A stretch of 34,831 nucleotides of DNA from Ktedonobacteria bacterium (GCA_027459785.1 DAIDGU010000072.1:1-34831); one strand, 5' to 3'. Counted from the stretch's first letter, positions 21,636 through 30,315 are shown. Made by a program: numbers and translations. The notes: generated by a model from the letters alone, not told the origin.

Positions 21636-22748
21636 TCACAGTGGCAACTCTTTGATGGCGGGGCGGGCCAGCGTCTGCCCGTCGACCGTGATCTCCCATG
21701 TAGGCCAGTCGGGGATGGCGGTGAGGATCTCTGGGCCATTTGCGCCGAGCAGGATCGTGTCTTCGGACTTGACGCCGCGCACGGAGGGGTTCCAGGCGAA
21801 GACCTGGTTTGGCGCGATGAGCGTGGGATCGCCGGGGCGGGCGAGCACCTCGCGTGACTGATAACCGGCGCTCCCTCCTTGGTGATGCTGCTCAATGGCA
21901 TCCGGATAGCCGGCGGCGGCATAGGCGTCCCTCGCCAGATCGAACATGTCGCCCATGGTGCGGCCCGGCTGCGTGCCAAGGATGATCTGCGTATCCACGC
22001 CGGCCACGGCCAGCGCGCGGGCGTGCAGGTCGGAGGGCAGGGGACCGAAGTGGAGCAACCGCGTGAGGGAAGCGACGAGGCCATATTTGCGCAGGCACAG
22101 CACAGCCATCACATAGTGTTGAATGGGGTTGGTGGTAGGCAGGGGATGGCGGTAGCGTGCGATGCGCGCATCAGCGGCGACCAAATTCACCACCGCGGAA
22201 CCGCCCAGGTCTCGACTCGCGGCGGCCAGCCGCCCGGCGACTTGATCTTCCGTCATGCCGGGACGCACATCGGCCAGCGCGGCCAGCATGGCGCTCGCCG
22301 CCAGCCGGCTGACCTCGCGGAAGCGCGCGACCTCCGTCGGCACCAGGTGAGTGCGCAGATCAAGCAGCTCGGCGCTGAGGTCCACACCCTTGCCGGCGCT
22401 GTCGTAGCCCACAGCCAAATTGGCGAGCAGTGTGGCCAGTTCCGCCTCGCGCGCATACCACGGCGCAATCACGAAGGTGAAGCCGATCTCGCCGAGTTGA
22501 TCTTCATCCGCCAGGCGCGGATGCTCAATCGGATCGGTGACGACCAGCGCGCGGTCCCGCGTGACGACCAGGGTGGCACTGGCTTTATCCGTGGCCTCGT
22601 TGACATATACGGAGCCGCCGGCGGTGAGCCAGGCGGCATTGGCGATCATATCCAACGCGACAGCATCCAGGCCGCGCGCAGCCAGCAGGGCGCGCAAGCG
22701 AGTCAGTTTGGCGGCAACCTCAGCGCGGCGCTCGGCGAGCGTGCTCAT
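21636..22748 (-). CDS. M24-fold (Xaa-Pro peptidase-like) protein lacking most metal ligands
   Basis: The start ATG at 22748 follows AAGGA at 6 nt. Residues about 1-140 form the creatinase-type N-terminal domain (LLAARGLDAVALDMIANAAW) and about 150-370 the pita-bread domain. In active M24 enzymes the metal ligands are two Asp, one His and two Glu. Here the region that should carry both Asp reads VMAVLCLRKYGLVASLTRLL with no Asp. The His is kept in EQHHQGGSAGY, the first Glu is Asn in FAWNPSV, and the last Glu remains in VKSEDTILL. This pattern occurs in a recognisable subgroup of M24 proteins, so it is likely a non-peptidase or altered-activity member rather than a damaged gene. Confidence 0.8.
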   Translation of the reverse strand: MSTLAERRAEVAAKLTRLRALLAARGLDAVALDMIANAAWLTAGGSVYVNEATDKASATLVVTRDRALVVTDPIEHPRLADEDQLGEIGFTFVIAPWYAREAELATLLANLAVGYDSAGKGVDLSAELLDLRTHLVPTEVARFREVSRLAASAMLAALADVRPGMTEDQVAGRLAAASRDLGGSAVVNLVAADARIARYRHPLPTTNPIQHYVMAVLCLRKYGLVASLTRLLHFGPLPSDLHARALAVAGVDTQIILGTQPGRTMGDMFDLARDAYAAAGYPDAIEQHHQGGSAGYQSREVLARPGDPTLIAPNQVFAWNPSVRGVKSEDTILLGANGPEILTAIPDWPTWEITVDGQTLARPAIKELPL

Positions 22749-22796
22749 CAGCGTTCCTTCTTTATCCCCGAACAACGTCAACCAATCGCGTAAGTT

Positions 22797-23066
22797 TCAG
22801 AAGCGGCGCGTGGCCAGCCCCAACAACCGGGCGGGTGATTCTTTGGGCGTGTGGGGACTGGTTAAACAGGCCGTGAGGGTGATCATATGCTGGTAGAGGG
22901 TGGTGCTGGGCCGCTTGGGACCGCTGAGCAAATTCATCTGATAGCCGGTGCCGTGACAGGCGGCGCATTCCTGCCAGGTGTACCACGCGGCGCTGATGTG
23001 TTCGCGCTCGCGCAGGCGGGCAGACTTGCCCTTGCCATTGCAACGTGGGCAGACGATGGGTTGCAT
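22797..23066 (-). CDS. Small DnaJ-type zinc-finger protein, 89 aa
   Basis: ATG at 23066 follows AAAGGAG at about 7 nt. The product carries two CxxCxGxG motifs, CPRCNGKG at residues 5-12 and CAACHGTG about 25 residues later, the arrangement of one DnaJ central-domain zinc module that binds one zinc ion. There is no J domain. The C-terminal 40 residues are unremarkable. Such stand-alone modules often serve as folding or redox adaptors, which is inference here. The gene lies just upstream of the M24-fold gene on the same strand (48-bp gap) and may be co-transcribed. Confidence 0.75.
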   Translation of the reverse strand: MQPIVCPRCNGKGKSARLREREHISAAWYTWQECAACHGTGYQMNLLSGPKRPSTTLYQHMITLTACLTSPHTPKESPARLLGLATRRF

Positions 23067-23170
23067 GCGATAGCTCCTTTGCTGGCTACAAGGCAACGAA
23101 AGTGTCACCTTGACTTGTGTGTAGTATATCCGCTCAGGAGCCGTTCGTGCAAGGACCAGTGACTATTGTT

Positions 23171-23605
23171 TTAGTGGTCGCTGGTAAATGATTCCGGTGC
23201 TTCCATCTCTGCTGGCGCGTCGGCTTGGGCGCGCAGGCGATCGGTCATCGCCGTGATGGCCGCGCTCAGCCGGTCGAGATCAAACGGTTTGGTGACGGAA
23301 CTGATGTGTAAGTGATTATGCAACTGGTGCAGTTCGTCAGACTCCGCCCGGTGCAACGCGGTCATGATGATGTAGCCGTGGCGTGCCAGCAGGGGATCTG
23401 TCGCGGCCACGCGCAAGACGCCCATCCCATCCAGCTTGGGCATCATGAAATCGAGGAGCATGATCAAGGGCTTGGTGTTGGTTCTCCCCACTTCGAGGGC
23501 CGCTATCCCATCACTCGCTTCCGAGACAGCATAAGCCTCGTCTTCGAGAAACATGCGCAAGGTCTCACGAATATCACCATCATCATCAACGATCAATACA
23601 TGCAT
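23171..23605 (-). CDS. Single-domain response regulator (CheY/Spo0F-like)
   Basis: The start at ATG 23605 (MHVLIVDDDGDIRE) is set by the receiver's first strand. A promoter lies in the longer frame upstream. The acidic pocket (Asp7-9), phospho-acceptor Asp52 in MLLDFMMPKLDG, switch Thr in IIMTALHR and Lys in SSVTKPFDLDRL are all present. There is no output domain, only a 25-residue acidic tail. It therefore probably works by protein-protein contact in a phosphorelay. No kinase is adjacent; the sensor is unknown. Confidence 0.9.
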   Translation of the reverse strand: MHVLIVDDDGDIRETLRMFLEDEAYAVSEASDGIAALEVGRTNTKPLIMLLDFMMPKLDGMGVLRVAATDPLLARHGYIIMTALHRAESDELHQLHNHLHISSVTKPFDLDRLSAAITAMTDRLRAQADAPAEMEAPESFTSDH

Positions 23606-23659
23606 CGGGGTTTCCGTTTCTTGCAGGCGCTTCGGTTGGGACAGCACACTACCACGTAT

Positions 23660-23688
23660 AGTATGACCGAAAGCCGCTACGATGTCAA
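23660..23688 (-). promoter_or_regulatory. Promoter of the single-domain response regulator
   Basis: On the minus strand TTGACA (23683-23688, perfect) and CATACT (23660-23665) are spaced by 17 bp, giving a start near 23653 and a leader of about 50 nt. This supports the start codon at 23605. Confidence 0.6.
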
Positions 23689-23782
23689 CGGGATCAAGTA
23701 CCATAAAGACGAAGAAAACGACGCGAGCCGGCGTCGATTACCGTCGGCCCACATCGCTTGCAAGGTGTTGGTGCAGTGGCGC

Positions 23783-24148
23783 TCAGCGCACGCGCGCCTG
23801 GTGGAAGATGCGCTGATAGTGCTCGTCGAGGATCGCCAAGGGGAAAACGCGCATCAGCCCGAAGCCGAGCAACCCCAGCGAAATCCAGTCGAGCGCCGCG
23901 TCGGCGGGGATATCCACCGCCGGGCCGACCACCGGCAAAATCGCGCTCATGACGCCCGCGATGGCCGTTTCTGGCGCGAGCAGGGCAACCAGCACCGCCA
24001 GCAGCGGCACGATGAAAACGAGCTTGCGCAGGAACGAGACACGTCCGTCGCGCAGCAGCGCGCCGGCCAGGCGCAGTGTGCGCCCGAAGTGGGTGAGCAT
24101 CTCGAAGACACCGGGGCGTTCCCGTTGTCGCGCAACTGTTTGCCTCAT
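23783..24148 (-). CDS. Hypothetical membrane protein, 121 aa
   Basis: ATG at 24148 follows GGAGG at 7 nt. A basic N-terminus (MRQTVARQRERPG and RTLRLAGALLRDGRVSFLRK) precedes hydrophobic segments at about 46-66 (LVFIVPLLAVLVALLAPE), 66-84 (AGVMSAILPVVGPAVDI) and 88-105. The layout with a PVVGPAVDIPADAALDW turn resembles the short DUF1232/YkvA-type membrane proteins, but the match is not secure. It lies upstream of a terminator-free gap and next to another small membrane gene, both on the minus strand. Confidence 0.65.
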   Translation of the reverse strand: MRQTVARQRERPGVFEMLTHFGRTLRLAGALLRDGRVSFLRKLVFIVPLLAVLVALLAPETAIAGVMSAILPVVGPAVDIPADAALDWISLGLLGFGLMRVFPLAILDEHYQRIFHQARVR

Positions 24149-24280
24149 ACATGTGCCTCCATTCACCAATGTTCCCAGCCAGAGCAAGGTATCGGCCTGC
24201 CCTGGCCGGTCTTCAGCCAACGAATCCTTGCCCGTTGCTGTAGTGCAGCTTGATCCCGATCATCGTTAGGGGGCGCTGCC

Positions 24281-24685
24281 TTATGCCGCTTGTTGGGCGC
24301 GCTCGGTGGCCACCGTCACGGCGGAGCCGGTCACTGCCGGCTTGAGGCTATGGTTGAGCGACGTCAAGCCCAGTACGAGGTGAATCGGCGAATAGGGGAT
24401 GCCCAGTTGCAAGCCCAGGATGTCGCCCGCTGTGGAAAGGCCGATTTTGCTGGCCAGGCCGAGGCTGGCGACGATACCGATCAGGCCAAGTACTGTGAAG
24501 ATCAAGCCGATCACCAGATCATAGCCCCGCGAAAGAGTGCCTTTCGGCATCAGGCCGACCAGCAAGCCCAGCAAGCCTGTGACCGTGACCACCGTGAATT
24601 CGGTGTTGAAGCCCTTGGCGATGCCGGAGAGCAGGCCGAATGCCAGGAACCACAACCAATAGTGCGTGCTGCGTGTGTTGAGCAT
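24281..24685 (-). CDS. Small four-helix membrane protein, 134 aa
   Basis: ATG at 24685 has GAGGGA about 9 nt upstream. Four hydrophobic segments are visible: about 9-24, 33-48 (VTGLLGLLVGLMP), 55-76 (YDLVIGLIFTVLGLIGIVASLGL) and 100-115 (PIHLVLGLTSLNHSL). The closing PIHLVLGL motif resembles the DUF4383-type membrane proteins. Function unknown. Its leader contains a strong hairpin with U-tract (24705-24724), so expression could be attenuated. It is divergent from the YihY gene. Confidence 0.7.
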   Translation of the reverse strand: MLNTRSTHYWLWFLAFGLLSGIAKGFNTEFTVVTVTGLLGLLVGLMPKGTLSRGYDLVIGLIFTVLGLIGIVASLGLASKIGLSTAGDILGLQLGIPYSPIHLVLGLTSLNHSLKPAVTGSAVTVATERAQQAA

Positions 24686-24704
24686 TGTCCAATCCCTCTT
24701 TCTG

Positions 24705-24724
24705 AAAACCCCGCGAAGGCGGGG
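24705..24724 (-). terminator. Terminator-like hairpin in the leader of the small membrane protein gene
   Basis: On the minus strand CCCCGC-cttc-GCGGGG-TTTT is a compact 6-bp GC stem with a CUUC tetraloop and a U-run. It lies 19 nt upstream of the start codon, just before the ribosome site, and no minus-strand gene is upstream of it within 220 bp. It may be an attenuator or it may stop antisense transcripts from the divergent region. Confidence 0.55.
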
Positions 24725-24905
24725 CGGCGAACCATGCCTGAATGAGATCCCGTCGCACAATCGAGTGCGCTTGTCGTCCCCTTTCGCACGTCATGTGCCA
24801 GAGCAGACGGTTGAGGTAGCGCGCAACTCGTGCGATATGGCATCGTTTCTGTGGAAACATGCGTGCAAATGGTCCCGCAGCATTCTCAATAAAGAGGTGA
24901 GTACG

Positions 24906-26402
24906 ATGGCAGCCGCCCAACACTCCGCCCACGCACATCCTCAGTCAAATAAAGGTTCGGGGATGAAGCAGCAGGTTCAGCAGGATGCTGGCAAAGTGCA
25001 ACACGATGTCAACAAGGTGAAACGCAAAGCCAGCCCGTTGCTGAATTTTTGGATGAAGGTCGGCAATGACTGGACGCCCAAGTTCGCCGACATGTTGGCC
25101 TTCAACTTCCTGACCTCGATCTTCCCGCTTTTGCTGGTCATCCTGGCGATCGCCGGCTTCGTGCTGGGGCGAATTTCGCCGGGTGCGCAATTGCAATTGC
25201 AACATGCCATCGCGGGCGCGCTCCCCGCCAGCATCGGCGGAACAGTGATTGCGGGGGTCATGAAGAACCTCAACCGCAGTGCGGGTCTGATCCTGGTCCT
25301 GGGCATCCTGGGCGCGATCGTGTCTGGCTCGCGCCTTTTCATCGCCATCGAAAATTGTTCAGGGATCATTTTTCGCCTGCGTGGGCGCGATGCGATCCAT
25401 CAGAACATCATGGCGATCGGCATGACGCTGCTTTACGTGGTGCTGGTGCCGCTGATCTTCGCGGCTTCGACGCTCAGCGGCGCGTTGCTGCACCTGATCG
25501 GCTTCCAAACGGTACGCGGCGTCGGCTCGATCCTGGCGGAGTTGGTGGGCCTGGCGGTGGGGTACCTGGTGGCCGTCGTCTTATTCGGCGCGATCTATAT
25601 CGTCGTACCGAATCGCCCGGTAAAGATCAGTGAAGCCTGGCGTGGCGCGCTCGTCGCGGCGGCGCTGCTGGTCGTTTACGAGTTGGTTTTTCCCATCTAT
25701 ACCAGCCACTTCCTGAAGCCGAACAACTATGGGGCCATCGCGGGCTTCGCCATCGTGCTCCTGATCTTCTTCTACTACCTGGCTTTCATTCTGTTGCTGG
25801 GGATGGAGATCAATTCCTGGGCCAGCGGCCAGCGCGAGACGGCCAGCGATATCGCCGCCGTGATGCATGAATTGCAGGCGCACAACACCACACGCGGCGT
25901 GGCCGGGCCGACAGCGGGCCAGCCTCAGGAAGATCTGCAAAACCATAAGGGGGCAGCCGCCATGCGCACCCCCCAGGCGGCGATTGAACACGAACGGCAG
26001 GATCACAAGTACGACATGCAGCCGCCGAAATACGCGGAGGCCGACAAAAAGGATGCTTCTGCCGCCCCGCCCAGCCACGGGCGCAATGCGCCAGCGCAGG
26101 TGCGCCAGCAGGCGCAGCAGCAGGCCAGCGCGCCCACCAGCAAAAACCGCACGACGGCCAATCTGCCGGCCTTACGCAACACGGGAGCCGCCACATCGCG
26201 CGACGCCAGCACGACGAAGCAAACGAACTCCGCGCCGGCCAGCCGCCCGGCCACGCGCACGCCCAGCGCGCCGCTGGCACCGCCATCGCGCATGACCAGC
26301 GATGTGCAAAAAGTGCTGATCGCCGCCGCGCTGATCGGCGGTGGCAAGCTCGCCAGTTCGGTCTTCAGTCGCGCGCGGAACAAGCGGTCGAACAAAGCCT
26401 AA
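24906..26402 (+). CDS. YihY/BrkB-family membrane protein with long disordered C-terminus
   Basis: ATG at 24906 follows GAGGTG at about 6 nt. An Ala/His/Gln-rich cytoplasmic head (1-50) precedes the YihY/BrkB core (about 50-310), with AFNFLTSIFPLLLVILAIAGF, LNRSAGLILVLGILGAIVSGS, the conserved GALVAAALLVVYELVFPIYTSHF region and FFYYLAFILLLGMEINS. Six transmembrane helices are plausible. Residues about 330-480 are Ala/Pro/Gln/Arg-rich and disordered, and the protein ends ARNKRSNKA after a hydrophobic patch. Core members are about 280-330 aa, so the tail is an addition. The family was once called ribonuclease BN, wrongly; the true role (perhaps an exporter) is not settled. Confidence 0.87.
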   Translation: MAAAQHSAHAHPQSNKGSGMKQQVQQDAGKVQHDVNKVKRKASPLLNFWMKVGNDWTPKFADMLAFNFLTSIFPLLLVILAIAGFVLGRISPGAQLQLQHAIAGALPASIGGTVIAGVMKNLNRSAGLILVLGILGAIVSGSRLFIAIENCSGIIFRLRGRDAIHQNIMAIGMTLLYVVLVPLIFAASTLSGALLHLIGFQTVRGVGSILAELVGLAVGYLVAVVLFGAIYIVVPNRPVKISEAWRGALVAAALLVVYELVFPIYTSHFLKPNNYGAIAGFAIVLLIFFYYLAFILLLGMEINSWASGQRETASDIAAVMHELQAHNTTRGVAGPTAGQPQEDLQNHKGAAAMRTPQAAIEHERQDHKYDMQPPKYAEADKKDASAAPPSHGRNAPAQVRQQAQQQASAPTSKNRTTANLPALRNTGAATSRDASTTKQTNSAPASRPATRTPSAPLAPPSRMTSDVQKVLIAAALIGGGKLASSVFSRARNKRSNKA

Positions 26403-26575
26403 CAAATCGTTCACTGTTTGTTCATGATCTGTGGGGAATGGCAGGACTCAGCCAGGGCATCGGGAACATAACTTGCGTCAACCGTGACCAGAGCATCCGG
26501 TCAAGCAGGGTTTGTTGACGCCGGATCTCCCGTTGCCGTAATGGATGACCAATCTCGGTCAAGGAGTACCAAACC

Positions 26576-27523
26576 ATGCAACCGAACACACGTATGAACA
26601 CCAACTCGAACAGCGATCTGCAAGCCAAGCTGATCGAGTACTTGCAAGACATGTACGCCGTGGAAAACCAACTGGTGGACACCCTGCAAGAGCATGCCGA
26701 CGACGCCAAGGACTTTCCCGTGGTGCAGGCGAAGATTCAGCAACATCTGGAAGAGACGAAGCAACATCGCCAGCGCATCGAAGAGTGCCTGAGCCGCTAT
26801 GGCAAACAGCCCAGTGGCGGCAAAAGCGCGCTGACGAGCATGATGGGCAAGCTCCAAGGGGTGCTATCTGGCTCCCGCAAAGACACGCTGGCGCGCAACT
26901 CGCGCGATGATTATGTCGCCGAGAACTTCGAGATCGCGTCCTATGGCATGCTGATCGCCACGGCGCAGGCGTTTGGCGACCAGCAAACCGTGCAAGCTTG
27001 CCAGATGAACCTGCGCGACGAAGTGAACATGGCGAAGTGGCTGGAAACCCACACGGGCGAGGTTGCGCTGACGGCGCTGGTGCAAGATGGCATCGACATC
27101 CCCACCGGCACGATCATGCAGATCCAGCAGCAAGCGAATCAGCAGATGCTGCAACTCTGGCAGCAAGCGGACCAGATGGCGCAGCAGGATCAGACGCCGA
27201 TCTTTGCTAATTCCGCCGTGGGCGGCGCGACCTATCAACAGAGCGCCGGCCAGATGAATACCAGCACGGCGGGCCGCCCCGACAGCCTCAGCAACGGCAT
27301 GAACCAACCGGCAAGCACGGCCTATCCAGGCGCGTCCGCCTCAACCAGCGGCGACACCGGCACCTATCTGGGCTCCAGTTCCAATCGCGGCGAATTCGGC
27401 ACGCCAGCGGATCAGTCACCCACTTATAGCGCGGGCGGCACGAACCAGCCCAGCACGGTGAATCCGCCCTCGTTGGATACCGACCCGGACGTGAATAACA
27501 ACGAGCAGAACATCCAACCTTAA
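26576..27523 (+). CDS. DUF892 (YciE-like) ferritin-like protein with long low-complexity tail
   Basis: AAGGAG lies 9 nt before the ATG. Residues about 12-165 match the DUF892 four-helix domain: LIEYLQDMYAVENQLVDTLQEH, HLEETKQHRQRIEECL, NFEIASYGMLIATAQAFGD and LRDEVNMAKWLETH. The Glu and His positions expected of a ferritin-like di-iron site occur in these helices. Normal YciE-type proteins end near 165-170 aa. Here residues 170-315 are Gln/Asn/Ser/Thr/Gly-rich and disordered. DUF892 proteins are linked to stress and stationary phase by knowledge of the family. Adjacent YihY and small membrane genes support an envelope-stress neighbourhood. Confidence 0.85.
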   Translation: MQPNTRMNTNSNSDLQAKLIEYLQDMYAVENQLVDTLQEHADDAKDFPVVQAKIQQHLEETKQHRQRIEECLSRYGKQPSGGKSALTSMMGKLQGVLSGSRKDTLARNSRDDYVAENFEIASYGMLIATAQAFGDQQTVQACQMNLRDEVNMAKWLETHTGEVALTALVQDGIDIPTGTIMQIQQQANQQMLQLWQQADQMAQQDQTPIFANSAVGGATYQQSAGQMNTSTAGRPDSLSNGMNQPASTAYPGASASTSGDTGTYLGSSSNRGEFGTPADQSPTYSAGGTNQPSTVNPPSLDTDPDVNNNEQNIQP

Positions 27524-27541
27524 GCGTGCTAGCCTGTACTT

Positions 27542-28804
27542 TCACGCATGCGCGGCCAAGCGCCCGGTGTCGATGATGTCGATGCCGGGCGCTGACGTTT
27601 GATCGGTTCCATACCAGAGTAGCGCCCCCTGCGCGGCGATGGTCGGCATGGTCGCGGCGGGCGTGCCGAGCGCGATCAAGACACGCTGCTCCGTGTCCCA
27701 GGCCAGTAATTGCGTGCCGTCATTCCAGGCGAGCGCGCGATCCGTCGCGGCGAACTGCGCGACGCGGCTGGCGTGGCCCAGCGTGACGACCGGCGTCGCC
27801 GGCGCGTCTGCCGTGCTGAGATCGCAGCGTTCGATGATGTTGCTCGCCGTGGTCGCGCGCAGCCAAAAGAGCGCCGTCGCCGTCAGGTGCATCTGGGGGG
27901 GCGTCGCCGTGGCGGGAATGGCGCTGAGGGCGCTATCTTGCCGCGTTGCCAGATCATAGACATGCGTGGTGGCGTCGGCAGCGTGATAGACAAGGCGCGG
28001 CCAGACGACCTGGATGGCGGGCGTGCTGGCGAAACCAGCGGGCGGCGCGACGGACGTATCCATCATCGTCGCCAGCGCGGTCATATGCAGCGCAACCGCT
28101 GTGCCGGTCGGACTCCAAAAGAAGTTGCCGTGCGCGACGGCGAAGACGGCGGGGTTATAGCGCGCCGGCGCATTTTGCGCGAGCAGGTGGTACATCCCCG
28201 TCTGCACGTCGCTGAAACCGACGCTCTGGCCGCTGGGCGCGGTGGTGGCGACCAGCCACACGGCATAGGTGCCATCGGTCTTGACGACGGGCGGCGCGGC
28301 AGAGGCCGGCAGGGGGAACAGAGACCGCACGGTGTCTTGCGGCAGCGTGAGCGCGGCCACCGTATAGCCACTGCCGCCACGGACGGGCCGCGTGTAACCC
28401 ACCATGAAGCTGCCGTCGGGCGCGATATCCGTGGGGACAAAGGTGCCGCCGGCCTGCGTCAGCGGATAATGGGCGATGGTCTGCGCGCCCCAGGCTTGCG
28501 CGGGGCTGAGCGGCGTGGGAACGGGGGTGGGGGTACTGGTAGCCGTGGTGCTGGCAGCCGTGGTGCTGGTGCTGGCAAGCGCCATGGGCGACGCTGGTTC
28601 GGCGGGCAAGGTGCGCGGGAACAGCAACACCAGCAACACGGCGGAGACGAGCGCGATCACGCCCGCGCCGAGGCGACGGCGCAATGAAAGCTGGCGGCGG
28701 GCTACATCTGTTGCCGGTTGCTGGGCCGGCTGGCGTTCTGTCGGCATGTTCGGCAACTCGCGCACCGTGGGCAGCGTCGTATGATCAGGTTGGTGGGGAA
28801 GCAT
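27542..28804 (-). CDS. Membrane-anchored, propeller-like extracytoplasmic protein
   Basis: ATG at 28804 is preceded by AAGGA at 10 nt; the TTG just before it is an alternative. A cytoplasmic Pro/Gln-rich head (1-38) with RRQLSLRRR leads into one membrane segment (about 46-64, LGAGVIALVSAVLLVLLF). A Ser/Thr/Pro linker (about 75-98) follows, then about 320 residues of repeated beta-strand units such as DIAPDGSFMVGYTRP, VVKTDGTYAVWLVATT, HGNFFWSPTGTAVAL, TATALFWLRA and TDRALAWNDGTQLLAWD. These recurring strand-turn-Trp patterns suggest a beta-propeller (TolB/WD40-like), although I cannot assign a family. Convergent with the DUF892 gene (18-bp gap). Confidence 0.72.
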   Translation of the reverse strand: MLPHQPDHTTLPTVRELPNMPTERQPAQQPATDVARRQLSLRRRLGAGVIALVSAVLLVLLFPRTLPAEPASPMALASTSTTAASTTATSTPTPVPTPLSPAQAWGAQTIAHYPLTQAGGTFVPTDIAPDGSFMVGYTRPVRGGSGYTVAALTLPQDTVRSLFPLPASAAPPVVKTDGTYAVWLVATTAPSGQSVGFSDVQTGMYHLLAQNAPARYNPAVFAVAHGNFFWSPTGTAVALHMTALATMMDTSVAPPAGFASTPAIQVVWPRLVYHAADATTHVYDLATRQDSALSAIPATATPPQMHLTATALFWLRATTASNIIERCDLSTADAPATPVVTLGHASRVAQFAATDRALAWNDGTQLLAWDTEQRVLIALGTPAATMPTIAAQGALLWYGTDQTSAPGIDIIDTGRLAAHA

Positions 28805-28885
28805 CAAACGGGTATCCTTAGATCAGCAGTCTTGCGATGTCCACCCAATTATAGCGGCAGCGGCCACACATGCAAGTGGTTGAGT

Positions 28886-29305
28886 TCAGCCGGCCTTGCC
28901 CAGCGCGAAACTGGTCAGCAGGATCAGCAGCACGATGGTGGTGATGACGACATAGCGCCAATCGTGCTCTACCGCGAAAGTGACGATGGAGACAGCGATG
29001 CGCGAGACCGGCGTGAGGATCAGCAGCATCAGGCCCAGCAGGATGATCGCCGTGCCGGAACCGTGGAAAACCTGGCCGATGATCGTCCCCGGCTGGTAGG
29101 AAAATGGTACTTTCGTGATGTCATCCAGCGCCGCGCCGTGGTGCTGTGCGAAAAAGAGGACGAGGCCCAGCAGGATGACCCCGCCGCTGAGCAGCACGCC
29201 GATGCGCAGCACCGCGCTGACCACCAGTTCCATCCTGCGCAGTTTCGCCGTCGTCGCCAGGATCTCTTCTTTGGTCTCGCCCTGGCCTTGCTTGATCGCG
29301 TCCAT
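28886..29305 (-). CDS. DUF1634 membrane protein
   Basis: ATG at 29305 follows GGAGGG at 8 nt and sits 5 bp after the TauE/SafE gene on the same strand, so the two form an operon. The product (139 aa) has three hydrophobic segments: about 28-50 (LVVSAVLRIGVLLSGGVILLG), 84-104 (AIILLGLMLLILTPVSRIAVS) and 118-136 (YVVITTIVLLILLTSFALG). DUF1634 proteins are, to my knowledge, frequently encoded next to TauE/SafE permeases and may be accessory subunits of them. The TPVSRIAVS motif is typical of the domain. Confidence 0.85.
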   Translation of the reverse strand: MDAIKQGQGETKEEILATTAKLRRMELVVSAVLRIGVLLSGGVILLGLVLFFAQHHGAALDDITKVPFSYQPGTIIGQVFHGSGTAIILLGLMLLILTPVSRIAVSIVTFAVEHDWRYVVITTIVLLILLTSFALGKAG

Positions 29306-29310
29306 TTGCC

Positions 29311-30195
29311 CTACCCTCCGATGCCGAAGCCTTTAAAGGCCATCTGCACGGCGATGAGCGCCATGACGACGGCGAAGACGAGGCGCACGCTGCTGCCGGC
29401 GAGCCGACTCAGCAGGCGCGTGCCAATATATGAGCCGCCGATCACGCCCAGCGCCACCGGCGCGGCGATCACCGGATTGACATCCCCGCGCAGGAAGTAG
29501 ATCCCCGCGCTGGCCGCTGCGGTCGCGCCGATCATGAAGTTGCTGGTGGCCGTCGACGCTTTGATCGGCATGCCCATCACCGTATCCATCGCCAACACCT
29601 TGAAGACGCCGCCGCCGATGCCCAACAGCGCCGAAAAGATGCCCGCCAGATACATGATGCCGAAGCCGCCTGGGACGTTGCGCACGCCATAGATGAACTG
29701 CCGTTTGGCGGCGGGATCATAGAACGTGCCGCCCAATGCCAGCGACGTGGCGATGCGGTCGGAGGCGATGAGCGTGTCGCCCGGTGGGCGCGTCTGCGTT
29801 TTAGCGAACTGCCGGCGCTCGCGGATGACGCGCGTGATCTGCGGATAGAGCGAGTAGAGCAGCACGGCGGCGAAGACGATGAAGAGCACGTTGCCATGCA
29901 CGACGGTGGCGATATACGCGCCGGAGATCGCGCCCAGCGTCGTGGCGATCTCCAAAAACATGCCCACGCGCAGGTTCGTCAGCCGGTCGCGCACATAGGT
30001 CGCCGCCGAGCCGCTGGAAGTGGCGATAACGGAGATGATCGATGCGCCGATGGCGAGCTGGATGGGGATGTGCAGAAAGAGCGAGAGCGCGGGGACGACC
30101 ACGACGCCGCCCCCCAGCCCCAGCAATGAGCCGACGACGCCGGCCACGACCGACGCCAACAAGATGATGATCACCAGAACCACGATATGCGGCAT
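29311..30195 (-). CDS. TauE/SafE-family sulfite/organosulfonate exporter
   Basis: The 294-aa product has about eight transmembrane segments in two repeats, with the family's glycine-rich signatures GVVGSLLGLGGGVVVVPALSLF (about 18-40) and FSALLGIGGGVFKVLAMDTVMGMPIKASTATSNFMIGATA (about 185-225), which are related copies of one motif. Such permeases move sulfite, sulfonates or related anions across the cytoplasmic membrane. GGAG lies 11 nt before the ATG, a long spacing. It forms an operon with DUF1634 and is divergent from thioredoxin reductase, with a CsoR/CstR-like palindrome in between, which hints at sulfur or persulfide control. Confidence 0.9.
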   Translation of the reverse strand: MPHIVVLVIIILLASVVAGVVGSLLGLGGGVVVVPALSLFLHIPIQLAIGASIISVIATSSGSAATYVRDRLTNLRVGMFLEIATTLGAISGAYIATVVHGNVLFIVFAAVLLYSLYPQITRVIRERRQFAKTQTRPPGDTLIASDRIATSLALGGTFYDPAAKRQFIYGVRNVPGGFGIMYLAGIFSALLGIGGGVFKVLAMDTVMGMPIKASTATSNFMIGATAAASAGIYFLRGDVNPVIAAPVALGVIGGSYIGTRLLSRLAGSSVRLVFAVVMALIAVQMAFKGFGIGG

Positions 30196-30315
30196 ATCCG
30201 CGCGGTCTCCTTTGGCCGCGCGCGCTGTCGGCGCACGGTATCACGCTCATCATACACTAGATGGCCCACTGAAACAAGTGTTTCCCGTCCTGTCGGCTGC
30301 TACTTTTCTCGCGTT

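Noticed and set aside
24666..24905. 80-residue N-terminal extension of the YihY protein
   Set aside because: It overlaps the divergent leader and hairpin, has no ribosome site, and ATG 24906 with GAGGTG yields a normal N-terminus.
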